NCBI GenBank assembly: GCA_010094045.1 | Contig: ML986683.1 | Location: 1 to 64,000 of the forward strand | Source: Lojkania enalia | Taxonomy: Eukaryota > Ascomycota > Dothideomycetes > Pleosporales | Direction: 5' to 3' | Length of the DNA: 64,000 nucleotides | Notes under the pieces: model-generated | The model's input: the letters and a program-made list of their open reading frames with translations, nothing else | Databases searched by the model: none | What the model was told of the DNA's origin: nothing | Made by a program: the position numbers and the translations under genes | Shown here: piece after piece, positions 54,583-64,000 of the stretch | Numbering within the stretch: position 1 is the first letter of the stretch | How the letters are laid out: each line of letters starts with the position of its first letter

Positions 54583-57500
54583 CTACGGTGTGATAAGCTT
54601 ACTACAATCAATCTTAGATAGCCACACACGTCCACTCCTAGTACCAATACCAATTATTTTGCTGGATATTGTCGCACATGACGGCCGATACTCTGAAGGT
54701 AGCCAGAGTAGGTTCTCAGAATTGTATGTTATCCACATACAATCTGAACTTAGATCTAGGCCTTGCTTGACCTTCTCATCGTCTGACCTCGACGCCAGCC
54801 GGGTAGAATCGTGCGAGAAGGCTACTGGGCTGACCCAACCGCTATGGCCCTCGAGTGTCGACAGGCACTCGCCGCTGCTCGCATCCCAGATCTTGACTGT
54901 CTTGTCGTCTGACCTCGACGCCAGCTGGGTAGAATCGTGCGAAAAGGCTACTGAGCTGACCCAACGACTATGGCCCTCGAGTATCGACAGGCGCTCGCCG
55001 CTGCTCGCATCCCAGATCTTGACTGTCTTATCGCCTGACCCCGATGATAGCCGGGTAGAATCGTGCGAGAAGGCTACTGAGCTGACCCAACCGCTATGGC
55101 CCTCAAGCGTCGACAGGCACTTGCCGCTGCTCGCATCCCAGATCTTGACTGTCCTGTCGCCTGACCCTGACGCCAGCCGGGTAGAATCGTGCGAGAAGGC
55201 TACTGAGCTAACCCAACGGCTATGGCCCTCGAGTGTCGACAGGCACTCACCGCTGCTCGCATCCCAGATCTTGACTGTCCTGTCGCCTGACCCTGACACC
55301 AGCCGGGTAGAATCGTGCGAGAAGGCTACTGAGCTGACCCAACCGCTATGGCCCTCGAGCGTCGACAGGCACTCGCCGCTGCTCGAATCCCAGATCTTGA
55401 CTGTCTTGTCATCTGACCCCGACGCTAGCTGGGTAGAATCGAGCGAGAAGGCTACTGAGCTGACCGAATCGCTATGGCCTTCAAGCGTCGATAGGCATTC
55501 GCCGCTGCTCGAATCCCAGATCTTGACTGTCCTGTCGCCTGACCCTGATGCTAGCCGGGTAGAATCGTGCGAGAAGGCTACTGAGTCGACCCAATGGCTA
55601 TGGCCCTCGAGTGTCGACAGGCACTCGCCGCTTCTTGCATCCCAGATCTTGACTGTCTCGTCGTCTGACCCGGATGCCAGCCGGGTAGAATCGTGCGAAA
55701 AGGCTACCGAGTTGACCAAATCGTTATGACCCTCGAGCGTTGACAGGCACTCGCCGCTGCTCGCATCCCAGATCTTGACCGTCTTATCGCCTGACCCTGA
55801 TGCTAGCCGGGTAGAATCGTGCGAGAAGGCTACTGAGCTGACCCAACGGCTATGGCCCTCGAGCNNNNNNNNNNNNNNNNNNNNNNNNNNNNNNNNNNNN
55901 NNNNNNNNNNNNNNNNNNNNNNNNNNNNNNNNNNNNNNNNNNNNNNNNNNNNNNNNNNNNNNNNNNNNNNNNNNNNNNNNNNNNNNNNNNNNNNNNNNNN
56001 NNNNNNNNNNNNNNNNNNNNNNNNNNNNNNNNNNNNNNNNNNNNNNNNNNNNNNNNNNNNNNNNNNNNNNNNNNNNNNNNNNNNNNNNNNNNNNNNNNNN
56101 NNNNNNNNNNNNNNNNNNNNNNNNNNNGGGTAGAATCGTGCGAGAAGGCTACTGAGCTGACCGAACCGCTATGGTCCTCGAGCGTCGACAGGCAGGCGCT
56201 CCACTCGTCTCTCATAGCCGGTAGTACTATGATCCATCTCGGTTCCTCATGTCTAAAAAGGCCTCTTATTAGGCTGCGGGTTGGACTAAATAGGAGTGCA
56301 GACGCATATGCCTGAAGCGGACTATTCTCAATTGCTAACTTGTAGGACATGACAAATCGGTATGCATCATGAACAAGTCTAGTGAATGAAGTTGCGCCTC
56401 CTCTTTCCTATCATTCGTTAGCATAAAAACAACCTAACTAGGTTACTTGCCGCGGACATACCTGAACTAGCGATTGTAATTTCGCCATTGAGACTACGCC
56501 TTTCGGCATACTTTTACAAAGACTTAGTGCTTCTAGCCAGTAAAGATACTTCTCCCTAATGAATATATCAACAAGGCCTCCATCTTGCAGATGTTCTGCA
56601 TAGCTTGGTAAAGACACAGAATTTGAGTCGCAAAGATGGTCGACCCAGTAGATACACAAGTAGCGCGATGATGCGAATAGATCCGAATCTTTTGAGTTAT
56701 ACATGTTTCGCTGCAGGGTTCTAGAAATTATTTTGAGTGACCTAGTAAAGATGGCGTGATGAATATCCTCCCTTCCGGATGGGAACACTTCTTCAGCTGC
56801 CTGTTCGAGGAGGAAGTCTTTGGCCGATTGATGCACAAAGTATATGGTGTCTGCTCGCAGGATGAGGAACGAGCCACAGAGGCCGATAATCTCGCGCAAC
56901 TCCTTGTCGTTATCTATTCCTCCTAGCTGGTCAACAAGGGCCACGAGCTCCTTCAGAGTGATTGGCTGATACACGAGCGTGATCGACGCTAACACCTGCT
57001 TACAGAGTTCAGCATCATCCGACTTGCTAATCTGCTGCATCATCCGCCTATATAGAGGGTCCAGCCCACACGGAAATGAATTGAGATTCTTGAACAAGTT
57101 ACGTTTCGCCGTCGTTTCGAGGGTTTGACACACCAGCGCTACCCAGAGAAAGGTGTCGTTCGCATTTAACGCCAGATACTCTCGCACAGAGTCCCGGGTT
57201 CGCTCGTCGTACTTCTTCTGCTGCGCCAGCTGCAACACCTTTTGCTTAATGAAGGTCTGGACGGCCGTCGACACAGACTCTGCATTTAGCTCGAGGCTTA
57301 GCCTTACCTTGTGGCCTGCCCGCTCTAGTTGTTCTTCAATGTCCGGCCAGTTGCGGCTTGAGACAATCCACTTGACACGGGGAGACATAGATGAATGCTT
57401 TGCGATAAAGTTGAGCAGCTTTGGCAAGCCGGTAATGCACTCATCTAGCGCGTCGATGATTAGATATGTAGCGTTCAAGCTTCGGTCACGAAGCATGTCC

Positions 57501-58681
57501 GTGAAGATCTCAGTCAGAGCAACCCAAGCATTCGCATCTTCGAACATAGTTTTGCCTACATAATCGTACTTCTTCCGAACGTGCGAGACAAGTGACGGTT
57601 GCTGGCTGACGAGTAAGAACAACAGCCCTCGCAGCACGGCAGTTGCAGTGTTTATGCGCGAGTCAGTAGCCTGGCAGAAGAAGTAGGACACTAGGCCCGT
57701 CTTAGCCCTCGACTTCTGTAGCTCGTTAATAATACCACAGAGTAGCATCGTCTTGCCCTTGCCGGGATCACCTTTAATCCACAGCAGCTGGCTCTGCGGG
57801 TCGTTGTGCCATTGCTGGAAGTGGTTGTTGTTAAGAACCCAGTGGTACGAGTCTTTGATCAGGCCGCCCTTGGTATATTCAATGCGCTTCTTGTCATCAC
57901 GCGGATCCGTGATGTGTATATCTTGAATGCATCTTTCTAGCTTATGGATCTCGTCCATGAGGCGTCTAAACGCGCCCTCTGCGCCTTCGCCATACATAGG
58001 CGCTAGGTCGACGCCAAATATTCCTAGCAGCGAGTAGGCTCCATCTTCATCGCGTGTCGTCTTTCGATGTTCCCTCCACCGGAACCGCTCGTTGACGCTG
58101 AACTGAGAAAGTGGGGCTCCATCAAGCACTACATGTGGAATGTTTGTAATTTTGTTGATCTGTGACTTTAATGATATCTTGTCACCAAGTTTGCGCTGTT
58201 CACGAGAAAAGAACTCTACCGTGCGTGGGGCAAGAAGTTCTTGGAGCGTCCAGCCTCGAGTGAACCACCTGCTTTTCCGGAACTCTGATTCCCATAGAAG
58301 CGGGTTCGTTTCTCCGCTAGTTTCCAGATAGGAGCTAGAGACGTCTGACAAGTAGACGTAGCATCGCGCTGCGTTGTGGTACCAGCGAAACATAGATCGG
58401 ATAGCGTGAGAAAATTCAGCCTTGTCCGCTTTATCGATGCAACACGTGTCGATCCAGAAGTATTGCAAGCCATCCCGCTGTACTTGCTGTCCGCAGAAAC
58501 GAATCTTTTCATAGCCAGGCTTGTCCTTGCTAGCGTTGCCCTTAAGGTCTTCGAAAGTCACCTCATCCGCATCCGCTCCCCACGTATGAGAAAGTATTGC
58601 ATAGGATGGTATTGTGTCCGGGTCGTCCAAATAGTCGGTGATACTGAGCTCGCCATCTTTAAGGTATGTCAGAAGACGCAT
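54583..58681 (-). CDS. HET-NACHT-WD40 (HNWD) NOD-like receptor, assembly gap inside
   Basis: Exon 1 58681-56462 (740 codons) and exon 2 from 56407, separated by a 54-bp intron (GTATGT donor, GCTAAC branch, TAG acceptor). The HET domain (about residues 26-150) starts YAILSHTWGAD and has FWIDTCCIDK, FRKSRWFTRGWTLQELLAP. The NACHT domain has the P-loop GDPGKGKT at residues 304-311 and Walker B LIIDALDEC. After exon 2 begins (RLVHDAYRFV, APLQ-like SPLQAYASALLFSP) come WD40 repeats of 42 residues each, ending with a degenerate unit and a C-terminal cap. This is the layout of Podospora het-e/het-d/het-r NLRs, which trigger regulated death on nonself contact. An N run at 55865-56127 interrupts exon 2, so frame across the gap is not proven. 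Confidence 0.9.
54750..56190 (-). repeat. Tandem 126-bp WD40 coding repeats
   Basis: At least nine units of 126 bp (LEGHS.WVSSVAFSHDST.LASGS.DKTVKIWD.SSGECLST) are visible between 54760 and 55864, and part of one more after the gap. Neighbours are nearly identical; changes concentrate at a few codons after GHS and around SGS.D. The last unit (RLASRSDDEKVKQGL) is degenerate. Confidence 0.92.
55865..56127. other. Assembly gap (263 N)
   Basis: Lies inside the WD40 repeat array. The equivalent CTCGAG sites on either side are 319 bp apart, not a multiple of 126, so the N count is an estimate and the true number of repeats is unknown. Confidence 0.95.
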
Positions 58682-60167
58682 CTTTTCGTTTAGATGTGTA
58701 GTGAGCCCATGCGGGAGGTACGAGGTAGAGGCTCAGCGTGGCAGCCTAGGTCGGGAAAAGGCGCAGCAACTACCATGTCTGTAGAGATCAGCAAAAAGGA
58801 AAGCGGATAGAAAGGATATCCTGCACCTGTGTAATCGCATCGGAGCGTAATTCGCAATAATATTGCGAGCTAAGGCTGGCATTCTTTACCTGTTCTTGGT
58901 TCAGGAAGGGTGCCCGGTTTGGCTTTTCGCGCGGGGCTATTACAACTGATTGCATAACCCTGAGGGTGAGAAGCTACCGACTCTAGCATACATCGACTAG
59001 TCCATATTGCGGAGAGATCTAAGCTACAACATTCACATAGGGCTACGAAAGATGTAGATTTCAGGTGTTAGGAAACCATTAGGAAAACTCAGGCTAGAGC
59101 ACTAGTCATGGTACCGCGCCATAGCACCGCGAAGCTAGCGCTAAGTGCGAGGAGCCTGCACGGCCATGGAATATGATTGTCGCACGTTAGCTTAGTTAGT
59201 AGTTCCTTTTAATTAGAGGTACCAACTTACATGGCGACCTTGCATAAATGCTCGCACCACGCCCGACATAAGGCTAATAGTGACCTCCCAGCACTGCAGT
59301 AAAGACTACGAGCTTAGATGTAGCGCTTCTTTAGGTTTTAAATGTAGAAGGAGCTTGATGTTAGCGCCGTGGTGCGAGAAGTCTGTTTCGTGATCAGTAG
59401 AGGCCTTCTGTAAATTAGGCGCGGCGGCAACGATGCAATGGTAATTTTCTATGACGATATCTGCATGTTCAACATTACCTATTGCATATAACTATAACAA
59501 ATTACAGCATATATCGAAGCATGCGCAGAGTCATAGTCGCTTGAAGTCAAGGTACCCTTCAGATCTTCCTTCACAGGTGGTTTTCTGGCACGCATGGATG
59601 GACAACATATTTGTTAGTGCAGTATCGTGGTAGTAGTAACGCAGAGCACGATGTTCTAGCTAGCATCGTCCTTGAAAAAGATAGATTTGTATGAAGGTGA
59701 TCTCTTTTATGATGTCCATTATGAAAGGGCTTATACGTGTGACGTTATTACAATGGCACAAGTATTATGACAAATATAGGTATTTTAAGAATCGCGGGCA
59801 CAGTAGTTGGCCACGCCCTTAAGAAATGGCAACTTTAGGAAATGGTTAACATCGCGCTCGTCACGCTCTAAGGCTCTCTATAAAGTTGCATGTATGCATA
59901 GAGGACACAAGCCATAGTACGAAATTATAGTTCGCGGTGATAGGTTCTGAACAAAGCAGCGCCAGCACGACCATGCATAGATATATAGCACTTGTACGCC
60001 ATTTCGGTCAAATAGGAAGCATTAAACGTAGTCTTAAAAAGCGAAGCAAATCGCAGGTACTGCTAGCCGTAAAAGGGAAACGCCATAAAAATCAAGTTTT
60101 AGCTTAACAACTAGGCGGAAAAAGGAAGGCAGATGAGAAGATAATCGAGATAAGCAATGTATGATGC
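58682..60167. other. Intergenic, nothing recognised
   Basis: Promoter region of the HNWD gene at its left end. No supported gene on either strand across 1.5 kb. Confidence 0.55.
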
Positions 60168-61034
60168 TCAGTGACGCCTGCTGCTCTTGGTTCCGTGACG
60201 ACTCGGCTTCTCCTTCTCGGCTCGGTGTGAGCGGTGCGTATCGTTTCCTGGGAGGCCCATTTCCTCGTCTGGAACCCGGTCGCGACGACCAGAGTATGCG
60301 CGCATTGGTTGTGGAACGCTGTCGTAGTCGTTATTCAATGTGTTTCTATGTTCATAATCCTCGTCTGAGAAGTCCTCGTAGACGGTAGCAGGACGTGGTC
60401 GGCGCTCGCTGGGGACGTCTTTCTCGGCATCGATGAGTTGTTGAGGCTTATACTTCTTATCGAGGTGCTCCTCGAAAACGCGGACGTTCTTGGAATTGCA
60501 CTTGTAGGCCGCATCGGCGAGGTCACCGATGAATGGAACCAAGCCGACGAGGAAATCGAGCGCCATGTTGATGAGCATGTGGAGTATGATCCAGAAAGGG
60601 AGACCTCCATCGCACTTGGACATGCGCCTGATGAGGTTGAGGGAGAGTAGAGCGTCGACGCCGTCCCCGATGGCAGGGACAAGGCCAATGACAGATGACC
60701 ATCCGAAGCGGAAGCCCAGGAAATTGAAGAGGCAGAAGTCCAGGCGGTACGCCGTCTTGCGGGCGCGGGCCAGAATGTCAGCGTCTTCAGAGGGGATATA
60801 CGCGGGAACTTGCTTCTTGACTTTCTTGAACTTGTTGGGCTTGGTGGGATGCGGGATCATCTCATAGTAGGGGTCCTGGGGGAGCTGTTAGCTGGCTTGC
60901 ACAATCGGATTAAGATCGATGGTGTGACTTACATATCGCGACTCGACCTTTTTGTTCTTGTACTTGTCCTGGTCCTGTGACAGCAGCTTCTTGGAAGCAT
61001 ACTTGGCTGCATATTTGGCTACGGCACCGCTCAT
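60168..61034 (-). CDS. DUF4112-domain protein
   Basis: Exons 61034-60933 and 60875-60168 (GTAAGT donor, GCTAAC branch, CCCAG acceptor) give 269 aa. The first exon encodes a basic start (MSGAVAKYAAKYASKKLL). The central part, about residues 85-175, is the DUF4112 membrane domain: FGWSSVIGLVPAIGDGVDAL, then a hydrophobic helix, and FLVGLVPFIGDLADAAYKCN. The repeated GLVP.IGD motif is diagnostic. The C-terminal ~90 residues are charged and Arg/Ser-rich, probably disordered. Function unknown; the family is widespread in fungi and bacteria. It is divergent from DCP2. Confidence 0.9.
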
Positions 61035-61857
61035 GATGGCCGTCTAATAGAGTTTATTGGAAGCGTGAAGAGACTGCGAAGATACTACGTAGGTGCGAAA
61101 CGGAGGGTATGAACAGATGGTTTGAAGGCAAGGGAGTATTCAAAGCTGCCTTTATATGGCTTTGAGGTAGACAATGGTCCTTTGTCGCATTCAGTATCGT
61201 GTGCTTCCGAATTGGGTAGGGCGCAAGATGGTTGGCCGGCGGGAGATGTCCGCAAAAATTCTGAAACGGGCGCGTCGCCGCCTATGAATAGCGGACGAGT
61301 AGAGTCGCGAAAGGGCAAGGCTGTGAATGAAAGCAGAGGTAGTGAAAGGAACGCTGGATTTGAGTCACGGAGCGACTTATTATTCACTGCGCGGTCGTGC
61401 GTGTGCGCTTGAGGTCAATAGTTGTGTCATGCCCTTTCCCTCTCTTTCCCTGATTTCGCGTCGAGACGTCATCCCTTCCTACTCCAGATCCGCTTGGCAG
61501 GAGCACAGCCGCGCCGGCGCGCCACACCGATTACCACTGTCGTGCGCCACACTTGCACCACCACACCTGTGGCTGCGCCGTCGCTTTCGCCGTGCCCAAC
61601 CACGACAACTCACGGCCAAACCCGCCCCAAACCTTCACCTCCTCCCACCGTATCCCCCCAACAAACACGTGAATTTCCGCTTCCATTCTTTGCGCGGCTG
61701 TGCATTAGTACTCACCACTCACCTACATCCTGACATTCCAGGCCCTCCGGCAGTTAGCCTGCGCTGCTGACCAGCCGACCGACGCGACACTAATACGTCT
61801 GCTGAACTCCGCAAGCTCTTCCCGGTGGCTTCGGCATGCTGCAAGACACCGGCCAGC
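61035..61857. other. Divergent promoter region between DUF4112 and DCP2
   Basis: 823 bp, GC-richer near the DCP2 side with CT-rich tracts. Open frames here (for example 61327-61770) lack conserved features and are taken as chance. Confidence 0.6.
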
Positions 61858-64000
61858 ATGACAGAGAAGACCATGCAGCTAGTTGATTGGCTGGACGACC
61901 TATGCGTCCGCTTTATTATCAATCTACCACACGAAGAGCTTCAGTCCGTCGAGCGCATCTGCTTTCAGATCGAGGAGGCACAATGGTTCTACGAAGATTT
62001 CCTCCGCCCACTGGACCCTAGCCTGCCATCCATGAACCTGCGCCGCTTCTCCATGCTCATGTTCCAGCATTGCCCACTGTCGTCTGGCTACTCGGAGCTG
62101 CTACACACCCAGGCCTACGAAAACTTCCTAGCCTACAAGACTCGCGTGCCCGTGCGAGGTGCTATTATGCTGAACCACGACATGACCCAAGCCGTGCTGG
62201 TCAAGGGCTGGAAGAAAGGTGCAAAATGGAGCTTCCCGCGCGGCAAGATCAACAAGGATGAGGCTGACTTGGACTGCGCCGTGCGCGAGGTCTACGAGGA
62301 GACGGGCTACGACTTGAAGGCTGCCGGGTTGGTTAGACCGGAGGAGCAGATGAAGAAGATTGCAGTCTCGATGCGCGAGCAGAACATGCTTTTATATGTC
62401 TTTAGGGGCGTGCCCATGGACACACGCTTTGAGCCGCGCACGCGCAAGGAAATCTCTGTAAGCCGGGAAATCCCAATTGCAGTGGGGGGCGATGCTAATC
62501 GTTGAGCAGAAAATCTCCTGGTATAAGCTCACCGATCTCCCCACCGTCAAGAAGAAACATCACACCCAGCAGGGCACCGGCGCAGACTTGATCAAGGAAA
62601 ACAGCTTCTACATGGTTGCACCATTCTTGGCACCACTAAAGTCTTGGATCAAGCAGCAGCACAAGCTGGACAAGCAGTTGGCAAAGGCTGGCGGACACTT
62701 AGCAGGCCCTACGCCTACCGCCCAGACTGAGTTGGAGGACATTACTGCCGACGAAGAGCTGCACGGAGAAAACACTGCGGAAGAGAGAGTTATTCCTGAC
62801 ACGCAGGCTACTGATGGAAATTTTGCTGAGCTTGTAGCTGGACTTAGGAGAAGCCATCGCGCAAGCGATGCCCTGCCTGAGGTTACAGCCCAAGAGGAGA
62901 CACAACAAGTATTCGATGCTGCTGCAGAGCTCAAGAGACTCCTCAGTGTCGGCGCCAGCTTTTCATTGCCAAGTCCTCCCGTGGAGGCTCCTGCTACCAT
63001 TCAAACCCCAGGAAAAAACCCGCTACTAGCAATGCTTCATGCCAGTAATAAACCTCCAGCAGCGCCGCTACCCCCTAGGACGCCATATGATCAAATTATA
63101 CAGCCTCCGCCTCTTCCCCACAGCCCGCATGGCCAGCATCATCCTCGCCCGCCCCATCTAGAACACTTGCCTCCTCCACCTTTTCAATTCCAGACCCAAA
63201 AATCAGTACCCTTCCGTAACCCACCGTACCCGAATACGCCACAGCTTGCCCCTAATGAAATCCCGTCGTTTCCCCTCAATTTCATGCCTCTGCCGCCGCG
63301 ACACGACCCTCAATTCTCTTCCTCTCACGCGCCGAACATCCAGCAAGCATTCAGTCAGCAAGCCCCGCGACCGTACCAGCGTACTGGGGATCCTCAATTT
63401 GCGCAGCCAACACAGTTTCCGGGGCTCCACGGTCCTGCAATACCGCCTGCCTCGAAGCTGCCGGCTCCAAAGCTAAACGCACATGCTATAAGTCTGCTTA
63501 ATACATTCAAGAGTCAAAAGAAACCTACGCTACCACACCAGCAACCCCAAAACTCACAAAAACCTCCACCAACCCGGCAGCCGCCAGCATTACAGAGGGA
63601 CTTGAATTCATTCATTTTGCCTTCTAGCCTTCCAAACGCTCATCCATATGCGCCAAGCCCTCCCGCCCTCAATTCACCCCCACAGGCCTCAATCATCCAG
63701 CCTGCACAGCCGAAGCCTAGAAGTGCGCAACAAGAAAATCTGCTCAATCTTCTTAGGTCTCCGTCTGTACCTATAGCAACACCGCCGCCCCCAGCGCTTT
63801 GGGCAGAGCCTGTGGAACTTTCGGCTCATCCTACCCCCGGTCAGCCGAAGCTACAAATGGCGTCCCAAGAAGCGAGTTTCCCCAAACCAGACCTAAGCAT
63901 TAAGCCGAATTTACTAGAAGCCTTTGATCTTCATTCGAAAAAATCGGACTTGACGTCCGCCACCATCACTAGACCTCTCAATGCGCCGGATTTTGAGACT
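61858..64000 (+). CDS. dcp2: mRNA decapping enzyme DCP2, 3' end outside window
   Basis: Exons 61858-62457 and 62510 onward; the frame is open to the last base. The start is the ATG of MTEKTMQLVDWLDDLCVRF; an upstream in-frame extension starts only with GTG. Dcp2 removes the 5' cap of mRNA in the cytoplasm and P-bodies. The N-terminal regulatory domain binding Dcp1 covers about residues 1-95. The Nudix domain follows (PVRGAIMLN), with the Nudix box from G129: GKINKDEADLDCAVREVYEE, then TGY. Box B follows (WYKLTDLPT.KK). The long tail is Pro/Gln-rich and disordered and contains short helical leucine motifs (LLAMLHAS, ISLLNTFK, NLLNLLRS) of the kind that bind Edc3 or Pat1. Confidence 0.93.

Noticed and set aside
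54590..55729. 379-codon open frame antisense to the WD40 repeats
   Set aside because: It exists because the 126-bp repeat happens to have no stop on that strand; its protein is a simple repetition with no domain, and the opposite strand encodes clear WD40 units.
61327..61770. Plus-strand 147-codon frame upstream of DCP2
   Set aside because: Pro/His/Arg-rich reading of a CT-rich promoter and leader; no conserved features.

Overview
This window looks like nuclear DNA of a filamentous ascomycete (Pezizomycotina). Protein-coding genes are interrupted by short introns of about 50-120 bp with GT-AG ends. The gene families are typical of that group: HET-domain proteins, a HET-NACHT-WD40 gene, DUF3433, DUF4112, an AlcR-like Zn2Cys6 factor, a GH43 arabinanase and an IBA57/CTU2/DCP2 housekeeping set. 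Transposon remnants carry stop codons of the TGG-to-TAG and CAG-to-TAG kind expected from repeat-induced point mutation (RIP). I cannot name the genus.

Layout. 1-12.9 kb: end of an LTR-like repeat, an AlkB-homolog-1 gene, a broken UNC93-like transporter, a decayed HET gene, a PI-specific phospholipase C, a six-exon catalase and an orphan gene. 12.9-17.5 kb: a PD-(D/E)XK-like gene with an in-frame stop, then an iron-containing alcohol dehydrogenase pseudogene split by a solo LTR. 17.5-25 kb: a multi-pass membrane protein, a secreted repeat protein with four Lys-Arg-Gln (Kex2-type) sites, and an AlcR-like zinc-cluster factor. 25-29 kb is gene-poor. 29.2-35.7 kb is a compact housekeeping block: CTU2/NCS2, a PTM1-like membrane protein, IBA57 and a 2OG-Fe(II) oxygenase. 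37-41 kb: an APH-like kinase gene with a doubtful splice junction, then a transposon graveyard with two internally deleted Fot1/pogo-like transposases, each hit by a different solo LTR. 41.4-50.1 kb: a secreted Cys-rich protein divergent from a DUF3433 membrane protein, another solo LTR, an intact HET gene and a GH43 arabinanase. 50.4-58.7 kb: an inverted copy of the repeat that opens the window, a decayed HET gene, and a HET-NACHT-WD40 gene with near-identical 126-bp WD repeats and an assembly gap. 60-64 kb: a DUF4112 gene divergent from DCP2, which runs off the end.

How the genes relate. There is no obvious biosynthetic cluster. Two themes stand out. One is nonself recognition: four HET loci, two of them dead. 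The other is repeated turnover of LTR and Fot1/pogo elements, leaving solo LTRs with target-site duplications. The best candidates for something undescribed are the Kex2-site repeat precursor at 19.7-20.7 kb and the divergent Cys-rich/DUF3433 pair at 41.4-44.7 kb.
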